Translations under genes and position numbers: made by a program
Part shown: piece after piece, positions 32,226-43,952 of the stretch
Numbering within the stretch: the stretch's first letter is position 1
Layout: every line of letters begins with the position of its first letter
The notes under the pieces: model-generated
What the model was told of the DNA's origin: nothing
The model's database searches: none
What the model saw: only the letters and a program-made list of their open reading frames with translations
From: Nitrincola sp. A-D6
GTDB lineage: Bacteria; Pseudomonadota; Gammaproteobacteria; Pseudomonadales; Balneatricaceae
Assembly: GCF_000764495.1 (NCBI RefSeq)
Contig: NZ_JRLB01000010.1
Location: forward strand, 43,807 to 107,806
Length of the DNA: 64,000 bases
Direction: 5' to 3'

Positions 32226-32662
32226 TTAGTCCTCGCGGAAATTATCATGGCAACCTTTGCAGGTTTTACCCATCTCTCCGACGGCAGGGCGCAGCGCTTC
32301 CAGCGTTCCAACTTCGGCTGCAGACACCAGCTCAGCACTCACTTGCTGAAACTTTTCCATACCACCGCTGAACTGATCCCAGTTTGACCAGATATCCGCT
32401 TTGGCATCACCGCCTTCAGTGCCTTCAGCAAACCCTTCCTCGGCCATATGACTCAGGCATTTACCTGGCGAGCATGGTGCAAGGCTGCATCCGCATCGAA
32501 CGCCAACTCTCCTTTGGCCATACCACCCAGGGGATCCATGTGCCATTTCACTACTTTGTAAACCGACTGACGATACTCGATGGATTTATCAGCATCAGCT
32601 ACCACTGCACCTGCTGCAAACAACATGGATGTGGCTAATAAGGTCAGAGTAAGTTTTTTCAT
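32226..32662 (-). CDS. Cytochrome c' (class II c-type), one 1-base shift
   Basis: Secreted mono-haem cytochrome. Signal peptide MKKLTLTLLATSMLFAAGA, mature part with IEYRQSVYKVVKWHMDPLGG, and the C-terminal haem site CKGCHDNF. The N-terminal frame ends after HHARQV; the rest (CLSHMAEEGFAEGT onward) is in another frame and is recovered by one more A at GTAAATGC near 32465. The span is one base short of 146 codons. Class II cytochromes c' bind NO and may protect respiration. Confidence 0.86.
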
Positions 32663-32741
32663 GATTCAATCCTTTCTTTCATTAACAGATTATAAATTTT
32701 ATAGTCACAGCATAAGAACGAACTAATATACAATTTTCAGT

Positions 32742-33271
32742 TTACTCTGCCTGAAAAGCAATGCAAACCTCAAGCAACCATTTTTCCAGGCGCTCTTCAG
32801 TCTGTCCGGACTGACCATCTTCGTCCAGCGCCAAACCTACAAACTGCTGACCATCATCCGTTAACGCTTTTGAGGCTTCAAAGTCATAACCTTCAACCGG
32901 CCAGTAGCCCTGCATCTCCGCACCAGCGCTACGTAACAGATCATGAAGCGCTCCCATAGCGTCCTGAAACCACTCGCCATAACCTATTTGATCACCCAAT
33001 CCAAAAAGAGCAATCTTGACTCCACTGAGATCCATTTGCCCCAAAGCTTCCCAGTGCTGAGCCCAGTCCTCCTGAAGCTCACCAAAATCCCAGGTGGGGA
33101 TCCCATGATTATCTGCTTGTATGTCGGAATAGCAGCTAAACCCTCGGTTGCAATATCATGCAACCTGGCCCGATCAGCGAGCATCACCGCTATTCTCTCT
33201 GCCACCAGCTCCGTATTACCTGTCGTGCTGGCATAAAAAATCCCGACGGGCTGATCTGTTACCTGTATCAC
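32742..33271 (-). CDS. Flavodoxin, one 1-base shift
   Basis: FMN electron carrier. The phosphate loop is YASTTGNTELVAERIA; the 90s-loop region IALFGLGDQIGYGEWFQDAM lies in another frame. Between them IIMG-IPTWDFGELQEDWAQH can be read if one G is restored at ATGGGATCCCC (about 33105). The long-chain type is indicated by the length (about 176 residues). A GTG start overlaps the phasin stop by 4 bp. Confidence 0.88.
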
Positions 33272-33597
33272 GACTTATCAGTTGCCTTATTCATAGAACT
33301 ACTCGCCAGTTTCTCCATGGAGCTACGCGCATCACTCAGTGCCTTCATGTTCTGCTCATTAGCCGCTCGCAGAGTTTGCTCCAACTCTTTAGCATAAGCC
33401 TGTTGCAGCTCAATCAAGTCTACCGGCGTTTTACACTTCTGCAGTTCAGCCGTCTGCTGCATAGTGGCCTCAAGGCATGCCTTGGTGCATTCCATTTGAT
33501 GACGCGTCAGGTCTTCCAACATCCGTGTCTGGATATTCACCAGATCCTTGAAGGGCTCCATAGAATCTGTCATTTGTTTTGTCATATCCTGAAACAT
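33268..33597 (-). CDS. Phasin-like small helical protein
   Basis: 109 residues from the ATG with AAGGAG 8 nt upstream. Sequence MFQDMTKQMTDSMEPFKDLV is followed by amphipathic helices such as MLEDLTRHQMECTKACLEAT and KALSDARSSMEKLASSS, as in phasins that coat polyhydroxyalkanoate granules. No signal peptide or TM. No pha synthesis genes are in the window, so the assignment rests on composition and pattern. Confidence 0.6.
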   Translation of the reverse strand: MFQDMTKQMTDSMEPFKDLVNIQTRMLEDLTRHQMECTKACLEATMQQTAELQKCKTPVDLIELQQAYAKELEQTLRAANEQNMKALSDARSSMEKLASSSMNKATDKS

Positions 33598-33736
33598 AGT
33601 TATTCTCCTTGGCAAAAAATGTTTGCTCTGTGTGTTACAGTTTAACGCTATTCTATATTTTTTTCATTCTGGCCAGGAACCTCATACAGGTTCCAAGATC
33701 CCAGTTTACAACAAACCACTTCAACAGGAGTTGACC

Positions 33737-34129
33737 ATGCGCATCCTGCACACCATGTTACGCGTCGGCAATCTGGACAAGTCTCTACAATTTTACACAG
33801 ATATTCTTGGCATGCAGCTGTTGCGCCAGAAAGATTACCCGGAAGGCCGCTTTACCCTGGCGTTTGTCGGCTATGGCGACGAAGCCAGCAATAGCGCGCT
33901 GGAATTAACGTATAACTGGGATACTGAGCAGTACGATCTGGGTGAGGGTTATGGCCACATTGCGATAGAAGTGGATGATGTCTATGCCGCCTGCGATCAA
34001 ATCAAAAGCAAAGGCGGTGAGGTTGTCAGAGAAGCCGGTCCGATGAAACATGGCAACAGCATTCTCGCATTTGTGCGTGATCCCGACGGTTATATGGTAG
34101 AACTGCTGAGCACCGGAAGAAAAGACTGA
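33737..34129 (+). CDS. gloA: Lactoylglutathione lyase (glyoxalase I, Ni-type)
   Basis: 130 residues. The start at 33737 has CAGGAG upstream. Metal ligands are at H5, E56, H74 and E122, exactly as in the short E. coli enzyme, and MRILHTMLRVGNLDKSLQFY is the family start. It isomerises the glutathione-methylglyoxal hemithioacetal. Confidence 0.95.
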   Translation: MRILHTMLRVGNLDKSLQFYTDILGMQLLRQKDYPEGRFTLAFVGYGDEASNSALELTYNWDTEQYDLGEGYGHIAIEVDDVYAACDQIKSKGGEVVREAGPMKHGNSILAFVRDPDGYMVELLSTGRKD

Positions 34130-34309
34130 CACTGATCAAACATCCAGAGTGCTGACAGTCTATTTTTTTGCTAATATTCGCAACAACTAGAGAAACCGAT
34201 ACACCCTGCCAGCAATCTGGCGGGAATTTGCTGCTTCTGAGAAGGTCTTATCCCTGCTGGTTAAGGCCATTTGCTATTTATCCCGGTCAAGACGAAAGGT
34301 TTAGTTTTA

Positions 34310-35110
34310 ATGAAAAAATCAACTTTCATTGCAGCAGCAGGACTCATGCTGACACTGCACATGGGGTCTGCCAGTGCTAACACACTTGAAGATGCCAGAA
34401 GTGCCATTGAATCTCAGAACTATGCAGTAGCTCTTGAGCAGCTCCAGCCCATAGCCAGAGAGGGTAACCTGGACGCAAACAACCTGCTAGGACAGATGTA
34501 TGAAAATGGCTGGGGCGTTGAGGCTGATGAAGAAGAGGCGGCTCGTCTCTACCGCATTGGCGCCAACCAGGGCCACATGGACAGCATAACCAACTTACGT
34601 GCATTACAAAATAAAGCGTTTGCGGTAGAGCTCAATCAACAATTACCATTGGCAGAAGCCGGAAATAGTGAAGCACAAAACCGGGTTGGAGAAATGCTGG
34701 AGTTTGGGCAGGGTATCGAGCGCGACAAGCACGAAGCCTTCATCTGGTACCAGCGCGCAGCCGATCAAGGCGAGGTTTCTGCCTGGCATAACCTGGGCCG
34801 CAGTTATAACTTTGGTACAGGCGTAGATCAGGATTTTGAAATAGCTGAAGAATGGTATCGAAAAGCAGCTGATCGCGGCTACACTCAGGCATTATTTTTC
34901 CTTGGCACACTTTATGCCACGGATCACGGCAATGATGACAGCTACAGCAGCGACATCATCGCTTACGCCTGGTTACACAATGCCGCCGAACTCGGTGACC
35001 AAACCGCACGCCCGATAGCTGAACGCTTGTTACTCAAACTGAATAGCGATGAAATAGAAACAGCGAAACAGCTGGCCGAGCGCTATAAGGCCAAGTATAT
35101 CAACCCCTAA
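34310..35110 (+). CDS. Secreted Sel1/TPR-repeat protein
   Basis: 266 residues with a signal peptide (MKKSTFIAAAGLMLTL to ASA) and Sel1-like repeats: LLGQMYENGWGVEADEEEAA, VGEMLEFGQGIERDKHEAFI, LGRSYNFGTGVDQDFEIAEE, FLGTLYATDHG. Sel1 repeats mediate protein-protein contacts. Partner unknown. Located alone between gloA and an RDD gene. Confidence 0.82.
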   Translation: MKKSTFIAAAGLMLTLHMGSASANTLEDARSAIESQNYAVALEQLQPIAREGNLDANNLLGQMYENGWGVEADEEEAARLYRIGANQGHMDSITNLRALQNKAFAVELNQQLPLAEAGNSEAQNRVGEMLEFGQGIERDKHEAFIWYQRAADQGEVSAWHNLGRSYNFGTGVDQDFEIAEEWYRKAADRGYTQALFFLGTLYATDHGNDDSYSSDIIAYAWLHNAAELGDQTARPIAERLLLKLNSDEIETAKQLAERYKAKYINP

Positions 35111-35128
35111 TTAACGTTTAGTAACTAA

Positions 35129-35159
35129 AGCGACCTTCCGTCCGGTCGGCAAGGTCGCT
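35129..35159. terminator. Hairpin after the Sel1-repeat gene
   Basis: AGCGACCTT pairs with AAGGTCGCT around a CCGTCCGGTCGGC loop that itself can fold. It lacks a clear T run, so the terminator call is tentative. Confidence 0.45.
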
Positions 35160-35195
35160 GGCAAACACCTATCAGCGCAATCAGGATTACACCCT

Positions 35196-35660
35196 ATGAA
35201 CAGCCCGGTTCAACGAACCTTCCGAACTGACTATCCGGAAACACGACCCGCTTCCCTGATCAAACGCTTAATGGCCATGCTCTATGATTTCATGTTGATT
35301 CTGGCCATCTGGGTGGTAACCGGTTTTGTGGCTGTTGCGCTCAATAATGGCGAGGCTGTGGAAGGTCCACTATTCAACAGCGCACTATTTTGCATTACAT
35401 TCCTGTTCTTTGGCTTCTTTTGGACTCGTCTCGGACAAACATTGGGGATGCAGGCCTGGCGCCTGAGAGTGCAAACGCTGGATGGTTACCGACTGAGCTG
35501 GAGTCGTGCACTAATGCGCTTTATGCTGGCTATTATTTCCTTTGCTCCACTCGGACTCGGATATCTGTGGGTGCTATTCAGTGATGAAAAGCTCGCCTGG
35601 CATGATAAGCTTTCAGAAACCTGCATCGTGCAACTTCCCAAAACACCCCGTGATGACTAA
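35196..35660 (+). CDS. RDD-family membrane protein
   Basis: 154 residues. The RDD features are present: SLIKRLMAMLYDFMLILAIW (R and D in the first TM), a second hydrophobic segment (ALFCITFLFFGFFW), GQTLGMQAWRLRVQTLDG and a third TM ending with EKLAWHDKLSETC. Function in this lineage is not established. Ends tail-to-tail with lptG, 12 bp apart. Confidence 0.88.
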   Translation: MNSPVQRTFRTDYPETRPASLIKRLMAMLYDFMLILAIWVVTGFVAVALNNGEAVEGPLFNSALFCITFLFFGFFWTRLGQTLGMQAWRLRVQTLDGYRLSWSRALMRFMLAIISFAPLGLGYLWVLFSDEKLAWHDKLSETCIVQLPKTPRDD

Positions 35661-35672
35661 GGTTCTGATCAA

Positions 35673-36731
35673 TCAACCTGCACGCCGCAACAAATACCAA
35701 CCTCCCAAGCCACATAGCAGAATGGGTAACAAGGTTGCTAATAAAGGCGGGAAACCATACACACTGCTAGCCGGACCCAACAGATCCTGGGTAAATTTGA
35801 ACAGCAACCCCAGAATCACCCCCGATACGATTCGCTGCCCTATAGGCACACTCCTTAGCGGCCCAAACACAAACGAGATTCCCGCCAGCACCAATGCCGC
35901 TATCGACACAGGTAGCAACAGTTTGGCCCAGAATGCCTGCAAATAGACGTCAGCACTGACGCCTTGCCCCTGCAGGTAACTGGCATACTCCCAAAGCCCG
36001 GTAATGGACAGATCCACTGGCTCTACCACCACAATCGACAACAAGTCAGGTGTCAGACCACTGCTCCAGCGCTCTTGAGCCAGGGTTGCTGTTTGCGTAT
36101 GCGCCTCATAAAGGTGCGTTTCATTCACGTCGTTTAGCGTCCAGGCTCCGTCTTCAAATACACCACGCCGAGCAAAACTACTACGCTGCAGTTGCAGATC
36201 TGAAGTAAACTCATAGCGTGTAACACCATGAATAATTTCGCCACTTTCTACCGCATTGATAAAGATGAAAGTATTACCCTCTTTATGCCAGATACCACTT
36301 GCTGAGTAGGAGCCACCCCCCGCCATTGCGACGGCACGCACGCTCTGCGCACGCTGCTCAGTGAATGGCGCAATGAACTGCCCGAGTAGCAGTCCCAGCA
36401 ACGCCATCAGCAGGACCGGTTTAAATACCGTTAACAAAATACGACCAGTGGAAACACCCGCAGCCCGCATCACCGTCAACTCGCTTTGGGACGCTAATAC
36501 CCCCAGTCCAATCATCACCCCAACCAGTGTTCCCAACGGAATATACTCATAGAGACGGCGCGGTAGAGTCCAGGCCACATAATGAACAGCACCACCCAGG
36601 GTGTAATATTCATTCATGTTATCCATCTGATCCAGAAAAGCGATCAGCAGATCCAATCCAAGAACCACCAACAACACAGCCAGTACCGATTGCATAACCT
36701 GCTTGAAGATATACTGATCTAATACCTTCAT
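35673..36731 (-). CDS. lptG: LPS export ABC transporter permease LptG
   Basis: 352 residues from MKVLDQYIFKQVMQSVLAVL, with three TM segments at each end and a periplasmic beta-jellyroll between. With LptF and LptB it extracts lipopolysaccharide from the inner membrane. The start at 36731 gives a 4-bp ATGA overlap with lptF. Confidence 0.93.
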   Translation of the reverse strand: MKVLDQYIFKQVMQSVLAVLLVVLGLDLLIAFLDQMDNMNEYYTLGGAVHYVAWTLPRRLYEYIPLGTLVGVMIGLGVLASQSELTVMRAAGVSTGRILLTVFKPVLLMALLGLLLGQFIAPFTEQRAQSVRAVAMAGGGSYSASGIWHKEGNTFIFINAVESGEIIHGVTRYEFTSDLQLQRSSFARRGVFEDGAWTLNDVNETHLYEAHTQTATLAQERWSSGLTPDLLSIVVVEPVDLSITGLWEYASYLQGQGVSADVYLQAFWAKLLLPVSIAALVLAGISFVFGPLRSVPIGQRIVSGVILGLLFKFTQDLLGPASSVYGFPPLLATLLPILLCGLGGWYLLRRAG

Positions 36732-37834
36732 ACTGTTTTCCTCCCTGGTATCCAGCGCTTCAATGGCGCAAAGTAGCTGAACAGCCGGTGCCAATAGCGT
36801 CCTAAATAGAGGAAGTTACCTGCAACAAACATGAACACAAGATGCACAAACCAGAGTATGACCGGAGACCCTCCCGACTCAACCTGAGAACGGGCTGTGG
36901 TAAGCAAAGCCATGTAAGCGAGGTATAGAAGGACCGATGGAATTAGTTTGGCAAAACGTCCCTGCCGGGGATTGGTATAACTGAGTGGAACAGCCAACAA
37001 GGTCACCACAAGCACCAAGACTGGCAGAGAAAAACGCCAGTGTAAGGCAGCAAGGTCACGCCGTTCAGCTGAGGCCATTAACATACGCGTAGGCTTGGCA
37101 TCCACTTCACGGATTTCAGCGGCCAACTCAGGTTCATCCAACTGCACACCGTATTCACTATAGCGAATCCGGCTCATTTCCGCTTCACCAGGACGACCAT
37201 CAAAACGATAGCCATTCAACAGCACCAGAAAACGTTGGTGCGCCTCCGGATACAAACGTCGCTCAGCTGACTCTGCAATAAGTACATTAGGACGACCATC
37301 TTCACCACGCTGTGCGATAAACACCTGCTTCAACTGCTCACCTTCTAACGCTTCAGCATAGGTAACCTGACCAGACGACTGGGACAGAAAGCGCCCGGGT
37401 GTTACCAAATCCAACTCACTGCGCGCATCCTGGGCGGCTAATAGCTGATCTGCTTTATTCAATCCTAGTGGAGAGATCCAGGCACTCAACAGCAGCACCA
37501 GCAAGGAAACGACCAGCGCAGGCCCGAACACATAACTCAACAAACGATTGCCACTGAACCCAGTCGCTCGCAGAACCACCATTTCACTGTCAAGACACAA
37601 GCGGCCCAGCGCCAGCAAAATCCCCAGAAACAGCCCCAGCGGCAAGAGCAACTCAAGGAAACCCGGCATGCGGTAGAGCAGCACCAAAAATACAGCGCCT
37701 GCTTCTAACTTCCCCGCTGCAGCATCAGTCAGGTATTTAATTAAGCGAGCGCTGGTAATGATAAGCATCAGTACGGCCGTCACAGCTAGCGTACTGACTA
37801 ACACCTCACGGGTGATGTAACGGAATATGATCAA
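36728..37834 (-). CDS. lptF: LPS export ABC transporter permease LptF
   Basis: 368 residues from a TTG start (MIIFRYITREVLVSTLAVTA), the family's N-terminus. Six TM segments; the coupling-helix region reads LRATGFSGNRLLSYVF. Coupled to lptG and divergent from pepA, the standard order. Confidence 0.93.
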   Translation of the reverse strand: MIIFRYITREVLVSTLAVTAVLMLIITSARLIKYLTDAAAGKLEAGAVFLVLLYRMPGFLELLLPLGLFLGILLALGRLCLDSEMVVLRATGFSGNRLLSYVFGPALVVSLLVLLLSAWISPLGLNKADQLLAAQDARSELDLVTPGRFLSQSSGQVTYAEALEGEQLKQVFIAQRGEDGRPNVLIAESAERRLYPEAHQRFLVLLNGYRFDGRPGEAEMSRIRYSEYGVQLDEPELAAEIREVDAKPTRMLMASAERRDLAALHWRFSLPVLVLVVTLLAVPLSYTNPRQGRFAKLIPSVLLYLAYMALLTTARSQVESGGSPVILWFVHLVFMFVAGNFLYLGRYWHRLFSYFAPLKRWIPGRKTV

Positions 37835-37931
37835 CGCAGAATCCTGGTCGCGAACATGGTTTCGAACGATGGAAATAGTTTATAGTGGCATTATCTATCA
37901 ATCGCTTTTGAATGTCTTCTCTGGAGCCAAC

Positions 37932-39446
<1,515 letters not shown>

Positions 39447-39447
<1 letters not shown>

Positions 39448-39875
39448 TGTCACGACGCGCTGATTTCTATATTTTACCTCAAGCAGATGAAGACAGCCGC
39501 GCTGTCTTCATCTGCCGGGTTTGCCAGAAAGCTTTACAGCAAGGCCTGCAGGTACACATACACACCGACCATCAGGCCAAAGCCGAAAGCCTGGACCGGT
39601 TGCTTTGGTCATTTCGGGAGGACAGCTTCCTGCCCCATCATCTGATCGGCAGCACTCCGGCAGCTCCCATCAGCCTGGGTTATGGTGATCAACTGCCGGA
39701 GCACCGACAGTTGTTTCTCAATGCCGCTGGCTTACTGCCGGAATCAGCTTTTGAGTTTGAGCGCATTGCCGATGTAGTAATCCAGGCTCCAGAGCTACTG
39801 ACAAGCTCACGCCAAAACTACAGCCGATGCCGTGAGCTGAGCTACGAGATGCACCGAACGGATATGCGTAAATAA
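39447..39875 (+). CDS. holC: DNA polymerase III chi subunit
   Basis: 142 residues: RADFYILPQADEDSRAVFIC, LLWSFREDSFLPHHLIG and GYGDQLPEHRQLFLNAAG match HolC, which links the clamp loader to SSB. Starts on the last base of the pepA stop (TGATG); valS follows, the classic pepA-holC-valS order. Confidence 0.93.
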
Positions 39876-39991
39876 TCTAGCCGACAAACCTACAACCTGT
39901 CTGCTACAGCCGTTATAATGACGCATTTTTGCGGAAGCACTGCATTACCACCTTGCGTCACTTCCTACAGTCCCGAATGTTAACTACTGAG

Positions 39992-42834
39992 ATGAGCATG
40001 GATAAGACCTATCAGCCACATGAAATTGAAAACACCTGGTACGATAAATGGGAAGAGAGCGGTTATTTCAAACCCTCTGGTCAGGGTGATGCTTACAGCA
40101 TCATGATCCCGCCGCCTAACGTCACCGGTAGTTTACATATGGGGCATGCCTTCCAGGATACCATCATGGACAGCCTGATCCGCCATCAGCGCATGCTGGG
40201 TAAAAATACCCTCTGGCAAGCAGGTACAGACCATGCCGGGATTGCCACCCAGATGCTGGTTGAACGCAAAGTTGCTGCAGAAGAAGGCAAAACCCGCCAC
40301 GATCTGGGGCGCGATGCGTTTATCGATAAGATCTGGGAATGGAAAGAAGAATCCGGCGGTACTATTACTCGCCAACTGCGGCGCATGGGTGCTTCATTGG
40401 ACTGGAGCCGTGAACGCTTTACCATGGATGATGGTTTTTACAAAGCGGTGCAGGAAGTCTTTGTCCGCCTGTATGATGACAAGCTGATTTATCGTGCAAG
40501 CGTCTGGTTAACTGGGACTGCAAACTGCACACCGCCATTTCCGATCTGGAAGTGGAAAACAAAGATCAGAGCGGTCACCTGTGGCATTTCCGCTATCCAC
40601 TTGCCGAGGGTGTCAAAACCAGTGACGGTAAAGACTACCTGATCGTAGCCACCACCCGTCCCGAAACCATGCTCGGGGATACCGCCGTCGCGATCAACCC
40701 GAATGACGAGCGCTACACCTCGCTGATCGGCCAGTATGTGGAACTACCGCTGGTGGGTCGACGCATTCCGATTATTGCCGATGATTATGTCGATGCCGAG
40801 TTTGGTAGCGGCTGTGTCAAAATCACCCCGGCGCATGACTTTAACGACTATGAAGTTGGCAAACGTCATCAGCTACCGATGATCAATATACTCGATCATA
40901 ATGGTGCGATATTGCAACGAGCCGAAATTTTCAACAGCGACAGCAGTGAAAATGCCGAGCTGGATGACCGCCTGCCGGAACAGTATCAGGGTCTGGACCG
41001 CTTTGATGCGCGCAAACTGATTGTCAGCGAATTTGAATCAGCGGGTCTTCTGGAAAAAATTGATGCCCATGCCTTGAAAGTACCCTATGGTGACCGTTCA
41101 GGTGTCGTGATTGAACCCCTGCTCACAGACCAGTGGTTTGTCGCCGTAGAAGAACTGGCCAAACCTGCCATTGCGGCGGTAGAAAATGGTGACATTGAAT
41201 TCGTCCCCAAACAGTATGAAAACATGTACTTTGCCTGGATGCGTGATCTGCAGGACTGGTGCATCTCCAGGCAACTCTGGTGGGGACACCGCATACCGGC
41301 CTGGTATGACGACTGTGGCAATGTCTACGTCGCACGCAACGAAGCCGAAGTACGGGAAAAATACCAACTCAGTCATGACCTGCCACTAAAACAGGACGAT
41401 GACGTTCTGGATACCTGGTTCTCTTCCGGACTCTGGACCTTTGGTACCCTGGGCTGGCCGGAGAACACCCCGGAACTGAACACCTTCCATCCCAGCAGTG
41501 CTCTGGTGACTGGTTTTGACATTATCTTTTTCTGGGTTGCCAGAATGATCATGTTCACCCTCAAGTTCACTGGTGAAGTCCCCTTCAAACAAGTCTATGT
41601 ACATGGCCTGGTACGTGACCAGGATGGACAGAAAATGTCCAAGTCCAAAGGCAACGTACTCGACCCGCTGGATCTGATTGACGGTATTGATCTGGAGACA
41701 CTGGTAGCCAAACGCACCGGCAACATGATGCAGCCGCAACTGGCTAAAAAAATTGAAGATCAGACCCGCAAGCATTTCCCCGAGGGTATTGCGGCCTATG
41801 GTACGGATGCACTGCGCTTCACCTTTCTGTCACTGGCCTCAACCGGTCGTGATATCAAGTTTGATATGCAGCGCATGGAAGGCTATCGCAACTTCTGCAA
41901 CAAACTCTGGAATGCGGCTCGCTATGTGCTAATGAATACAGAAGAACAGGATTGCGGCATCCAGGGAGAAAGCGTGGAACTCACCCTGCCGGATCGCTGG
42001 ATTATTTCACGCCTGCAGGAAACAGAAGCGCAAATAGCCAAACACTTTGCCGAATACCGCTTCGACCTGGTGGCCAGCACTCTGTATGAGTTTGTCTGGA
42101 ATGAATACTGTGACTGGTATCTGGAATTGTCCAAGCCCGTGCTTTGGGATGAAAACGCACCAGTTGAACGCTTACGCGGTACGCGCCGCACTTTGGTCAG
42201 AGTACTCGAAGCTATCCTGCGTCTCGCGCACCCGCTGATGCCCTATATTACCGAAGAGATCTGGCAACGTATTGCACCACTGGCCGGAAAACAGGGCGAA
42301 ACAATCATGTTGCAACCCTATCCGCTTGCCGAAGACAGTAAGATTGATGCTCAAGCCAATGCCGACATTGAGTGGCTGAAAGCGGTAATGCTGGCTATTC
42401 GTAATATTCGCGGTGAAATGAACCTGTCACCCGGCAAGGCCATTCCAGTTTTGCTACGCAATAGCTCAACGGAAGATCAACGCCGCCTGGCAGCAACACG
42501 CCCACTACTCACCAAACTGGCCAAGCTGGATCAGATTGAGTTACTGGATAGCGATCAGGAAGCGCCTATGTCAGCGACAGCCTTGGTCGGCCAGATGGAA
42601 ATACTGGTGCCCATGGCCGGCATCATTGATAAAGAGGCCGAACTCAGCCGCTTGAGTAAAGAGCTGGAAAAACTCAACAAGGAGATCAGCCGACTGGATG
42701 GCAAGCTGTCCAATCAGGGCTTTGTCAGTAAGGCACCCGCGGAAGTCGTCGAGAAAGAACGCGCCAAGCTGGCTGAAATGCAATCAGCCTATACCCGCCT
42801 TGAAGAACAACACAGCACCATGGCGGCAATCTAG
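39992..42834 (+). CDS. valS: Valyl-tRNA synthetase, one 1-base shift
   Basis: Class Ia synthetase with HIGH-like [20 protein letters not shown], editing domain ([17 protein letters not shown]), KMSKS in [16 protein letters not shown], and a C-terminal coiled coil ([20 protein letters not shown]). The frame breaks near 40500 at LIYR; restoring one G in CGTGCAAGCG gives [20 protein letters not shown]. The 2843-bp span is one base short of 948 codons. [13 protein letters not shown] at 39992 (or MDK at 39998) is the likely start. Confidence 0.95.
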
Positions 42835-42842
42835 TACACCTG

Positions 42843-42935
42843 CACATCGCCGCTCCTGCGCATCCATGCGCCCGCGGCATATAGTGCCATGGACGGCGCC
42901 TATGCAGAAAATGCAGGAGCAATTTTCTGCCCGAC
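42843..42935. repeat. Palindromic repeat after valS, same family as 8498-8650
   Basis: Read on the minus strand it contains TTGCTCCTGCATTTTCTGCA and CGCCGTCCATGGC, close to the inner part of the element upstream of suhB. It also has GCGCATCCATGCGC, a local palindrome. It lies between the valS stop and its terminator. Confidence 0.7.
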
Positions 42936-42937
42936 AT

Positions 42938-42975
42938 AAAAAAACCTGCTAACTCTAAGTCAGCAGGTTTTTTTT
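42938..42975 (+). terminator. Intrinsic terminator after valS
   Basis: AACCTGCT (42943-42950) pairs with AGCAGGTT (42962-42969), extended by ACT/AGT inside, followed by a run of T. An A run on the left makes it usable from both strands. Confidence 0.85.
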
Positions 42976-43027
42976 CAGGGCACAGAATTTGATAATCAAG
43001 TAGATCACCTTACGACTGTCGACAACC

Positions 43028-43159
43028 TTACTTGTTTTTATCTTCGTTCATCAGAGCACGAAGTTTAAATCCTGCCCAAACCATTACAGCTGTAATACCT
43101 ATGATACCGATCATACTAGGGATCAGTACTTCCATACTGTGAGTATCTATTCCAAACAT
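43028..43159 (-). CDS. Small single-pass membrane protein, unknown
   Basis: 43 residues: MFGIDTHSMEVLIPSMIGII, then GITAVMVWAGFKLRALMNED and KNK. One TM helix spans about residues 10-31, followed by a basic/acidic tail. A GAGGTG lies about 6 nt before the ATG. It is transcribed towards the valS terminator. No family is recognised; the clear ribosome site and TM pattern support a real gene. Confidence 0.55.
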   Translation of the reverse strand: MFGIDTHSMEVLIPSMIGIIGITAVMVWAGFKLRALMNEDKNK

Positions 43160-43356
43160 GTCATCACCTCATCACTTTTAACTGCGCCTAGATTACCCGC
43201 TTATTTGTCAGGGAATATTGACCCAGCTCAACTTTTGTTCCGGTCGCCACAGCATCCTTTCGTGAGCAGTTGAATTTGCGCTGCGCCACTGGTAATCCTG
43301 ACCATCTTCCCACTAAACTCTAAGAAGACAGTTATCAAACACGAAAGGAGAAGAAC

Positions 43357-43557
43357 ATGGCCAACCGCTTTAAGCGCTGGACTTCCGACGAAGTCATGAA
43401 AATGAATGAAGAAACTTTCATGGTTGAGGTTCTGGATATGATCAAGTTTTCACCAGAACTCGATGAGTCCTATACCCAGGTACAGGCAACACAGAAGAAA
43501 CTCGATGCTATAGAGATGGCACTTAAAATGCGCCTGGAAGCCAAGAAAACTGACTAA
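43357..43557 (+). CDS. Small acidic/basic helical protein, unknown
   Basis: 66 residues starting MANRFKRWTSDEVMKMNEET, with a C-terminal helix (VQATQKKLDAIEMALKMRLE). A near-perfect AAAGGAGAAG lies 6 nt before the ATG, suggesting strong expression. No TM, no signal peptide, no recognised domain. A weak hairpin follows at 43572-43596. Confidence 0.65.
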   Translation: MANRFKRWTSDEVMKMNEETFMVEVLDMIKFSPELDESYTQVQATQKKLDAIEMALKMRLEAKKTD

Positions 43558-43571
43558 TATGCCATCCTGCC

Positions 43572-43596
43572 AGGGCACTTCCCGAGGTAGTGCCTT
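43572..43596 (+). terminator. Weak hairpin after the 66-residue gene
   Basis: GGCACT and AGTGCC flank TTCCCGAGGT-like loop bases, followed by TTCTT. Possible intrinsic terminator. Confidence 0.45.
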
Positions 43597-43659
43597 CTTA
43601 CCTCTTCGCTCACACTCCGCACACCTTTTTAGCCTGCAGCTACCCACTCATCAGAACAA

Positions 43660-43952
43660 ATAATCGCAAGAAAATTACAAACAATCAAAATACTATTTTT
43701 GATTACTCAAATACGATTTTTTATAGCAAAAAAGACTAAAAATTCTCCGCAACAACACACGATTAATTACTTATATTTCAAACACTTAAAAAGCCAACAG
43801 CAAAAACAAAAAATACCAGCAGAAAAATAAAATATCCCTTTTATTTCAATATCTTGCAACCTTAATTTATTCGAAATTTACTTGCGATAAATCATATTTT
43901 ATTATAAACTTATCATTAAGAATAAATGATATGTCTTAAAGAGGATTTGATC
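43660..43952. other. Strongly AT-rich gene-free spacer
   Basis: About 290 bp of A/T-dominated sequence with no open frame. It contains many A and T tracts and a possible promoter near its right end (TTGCGA, 17 nt, TAAACT around 43884-43912) reading towards the 86-residue gene. It could be a curved regulatory region or a xenogeneic-silencer target; nothing else is seen. Confidence 0.4.
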
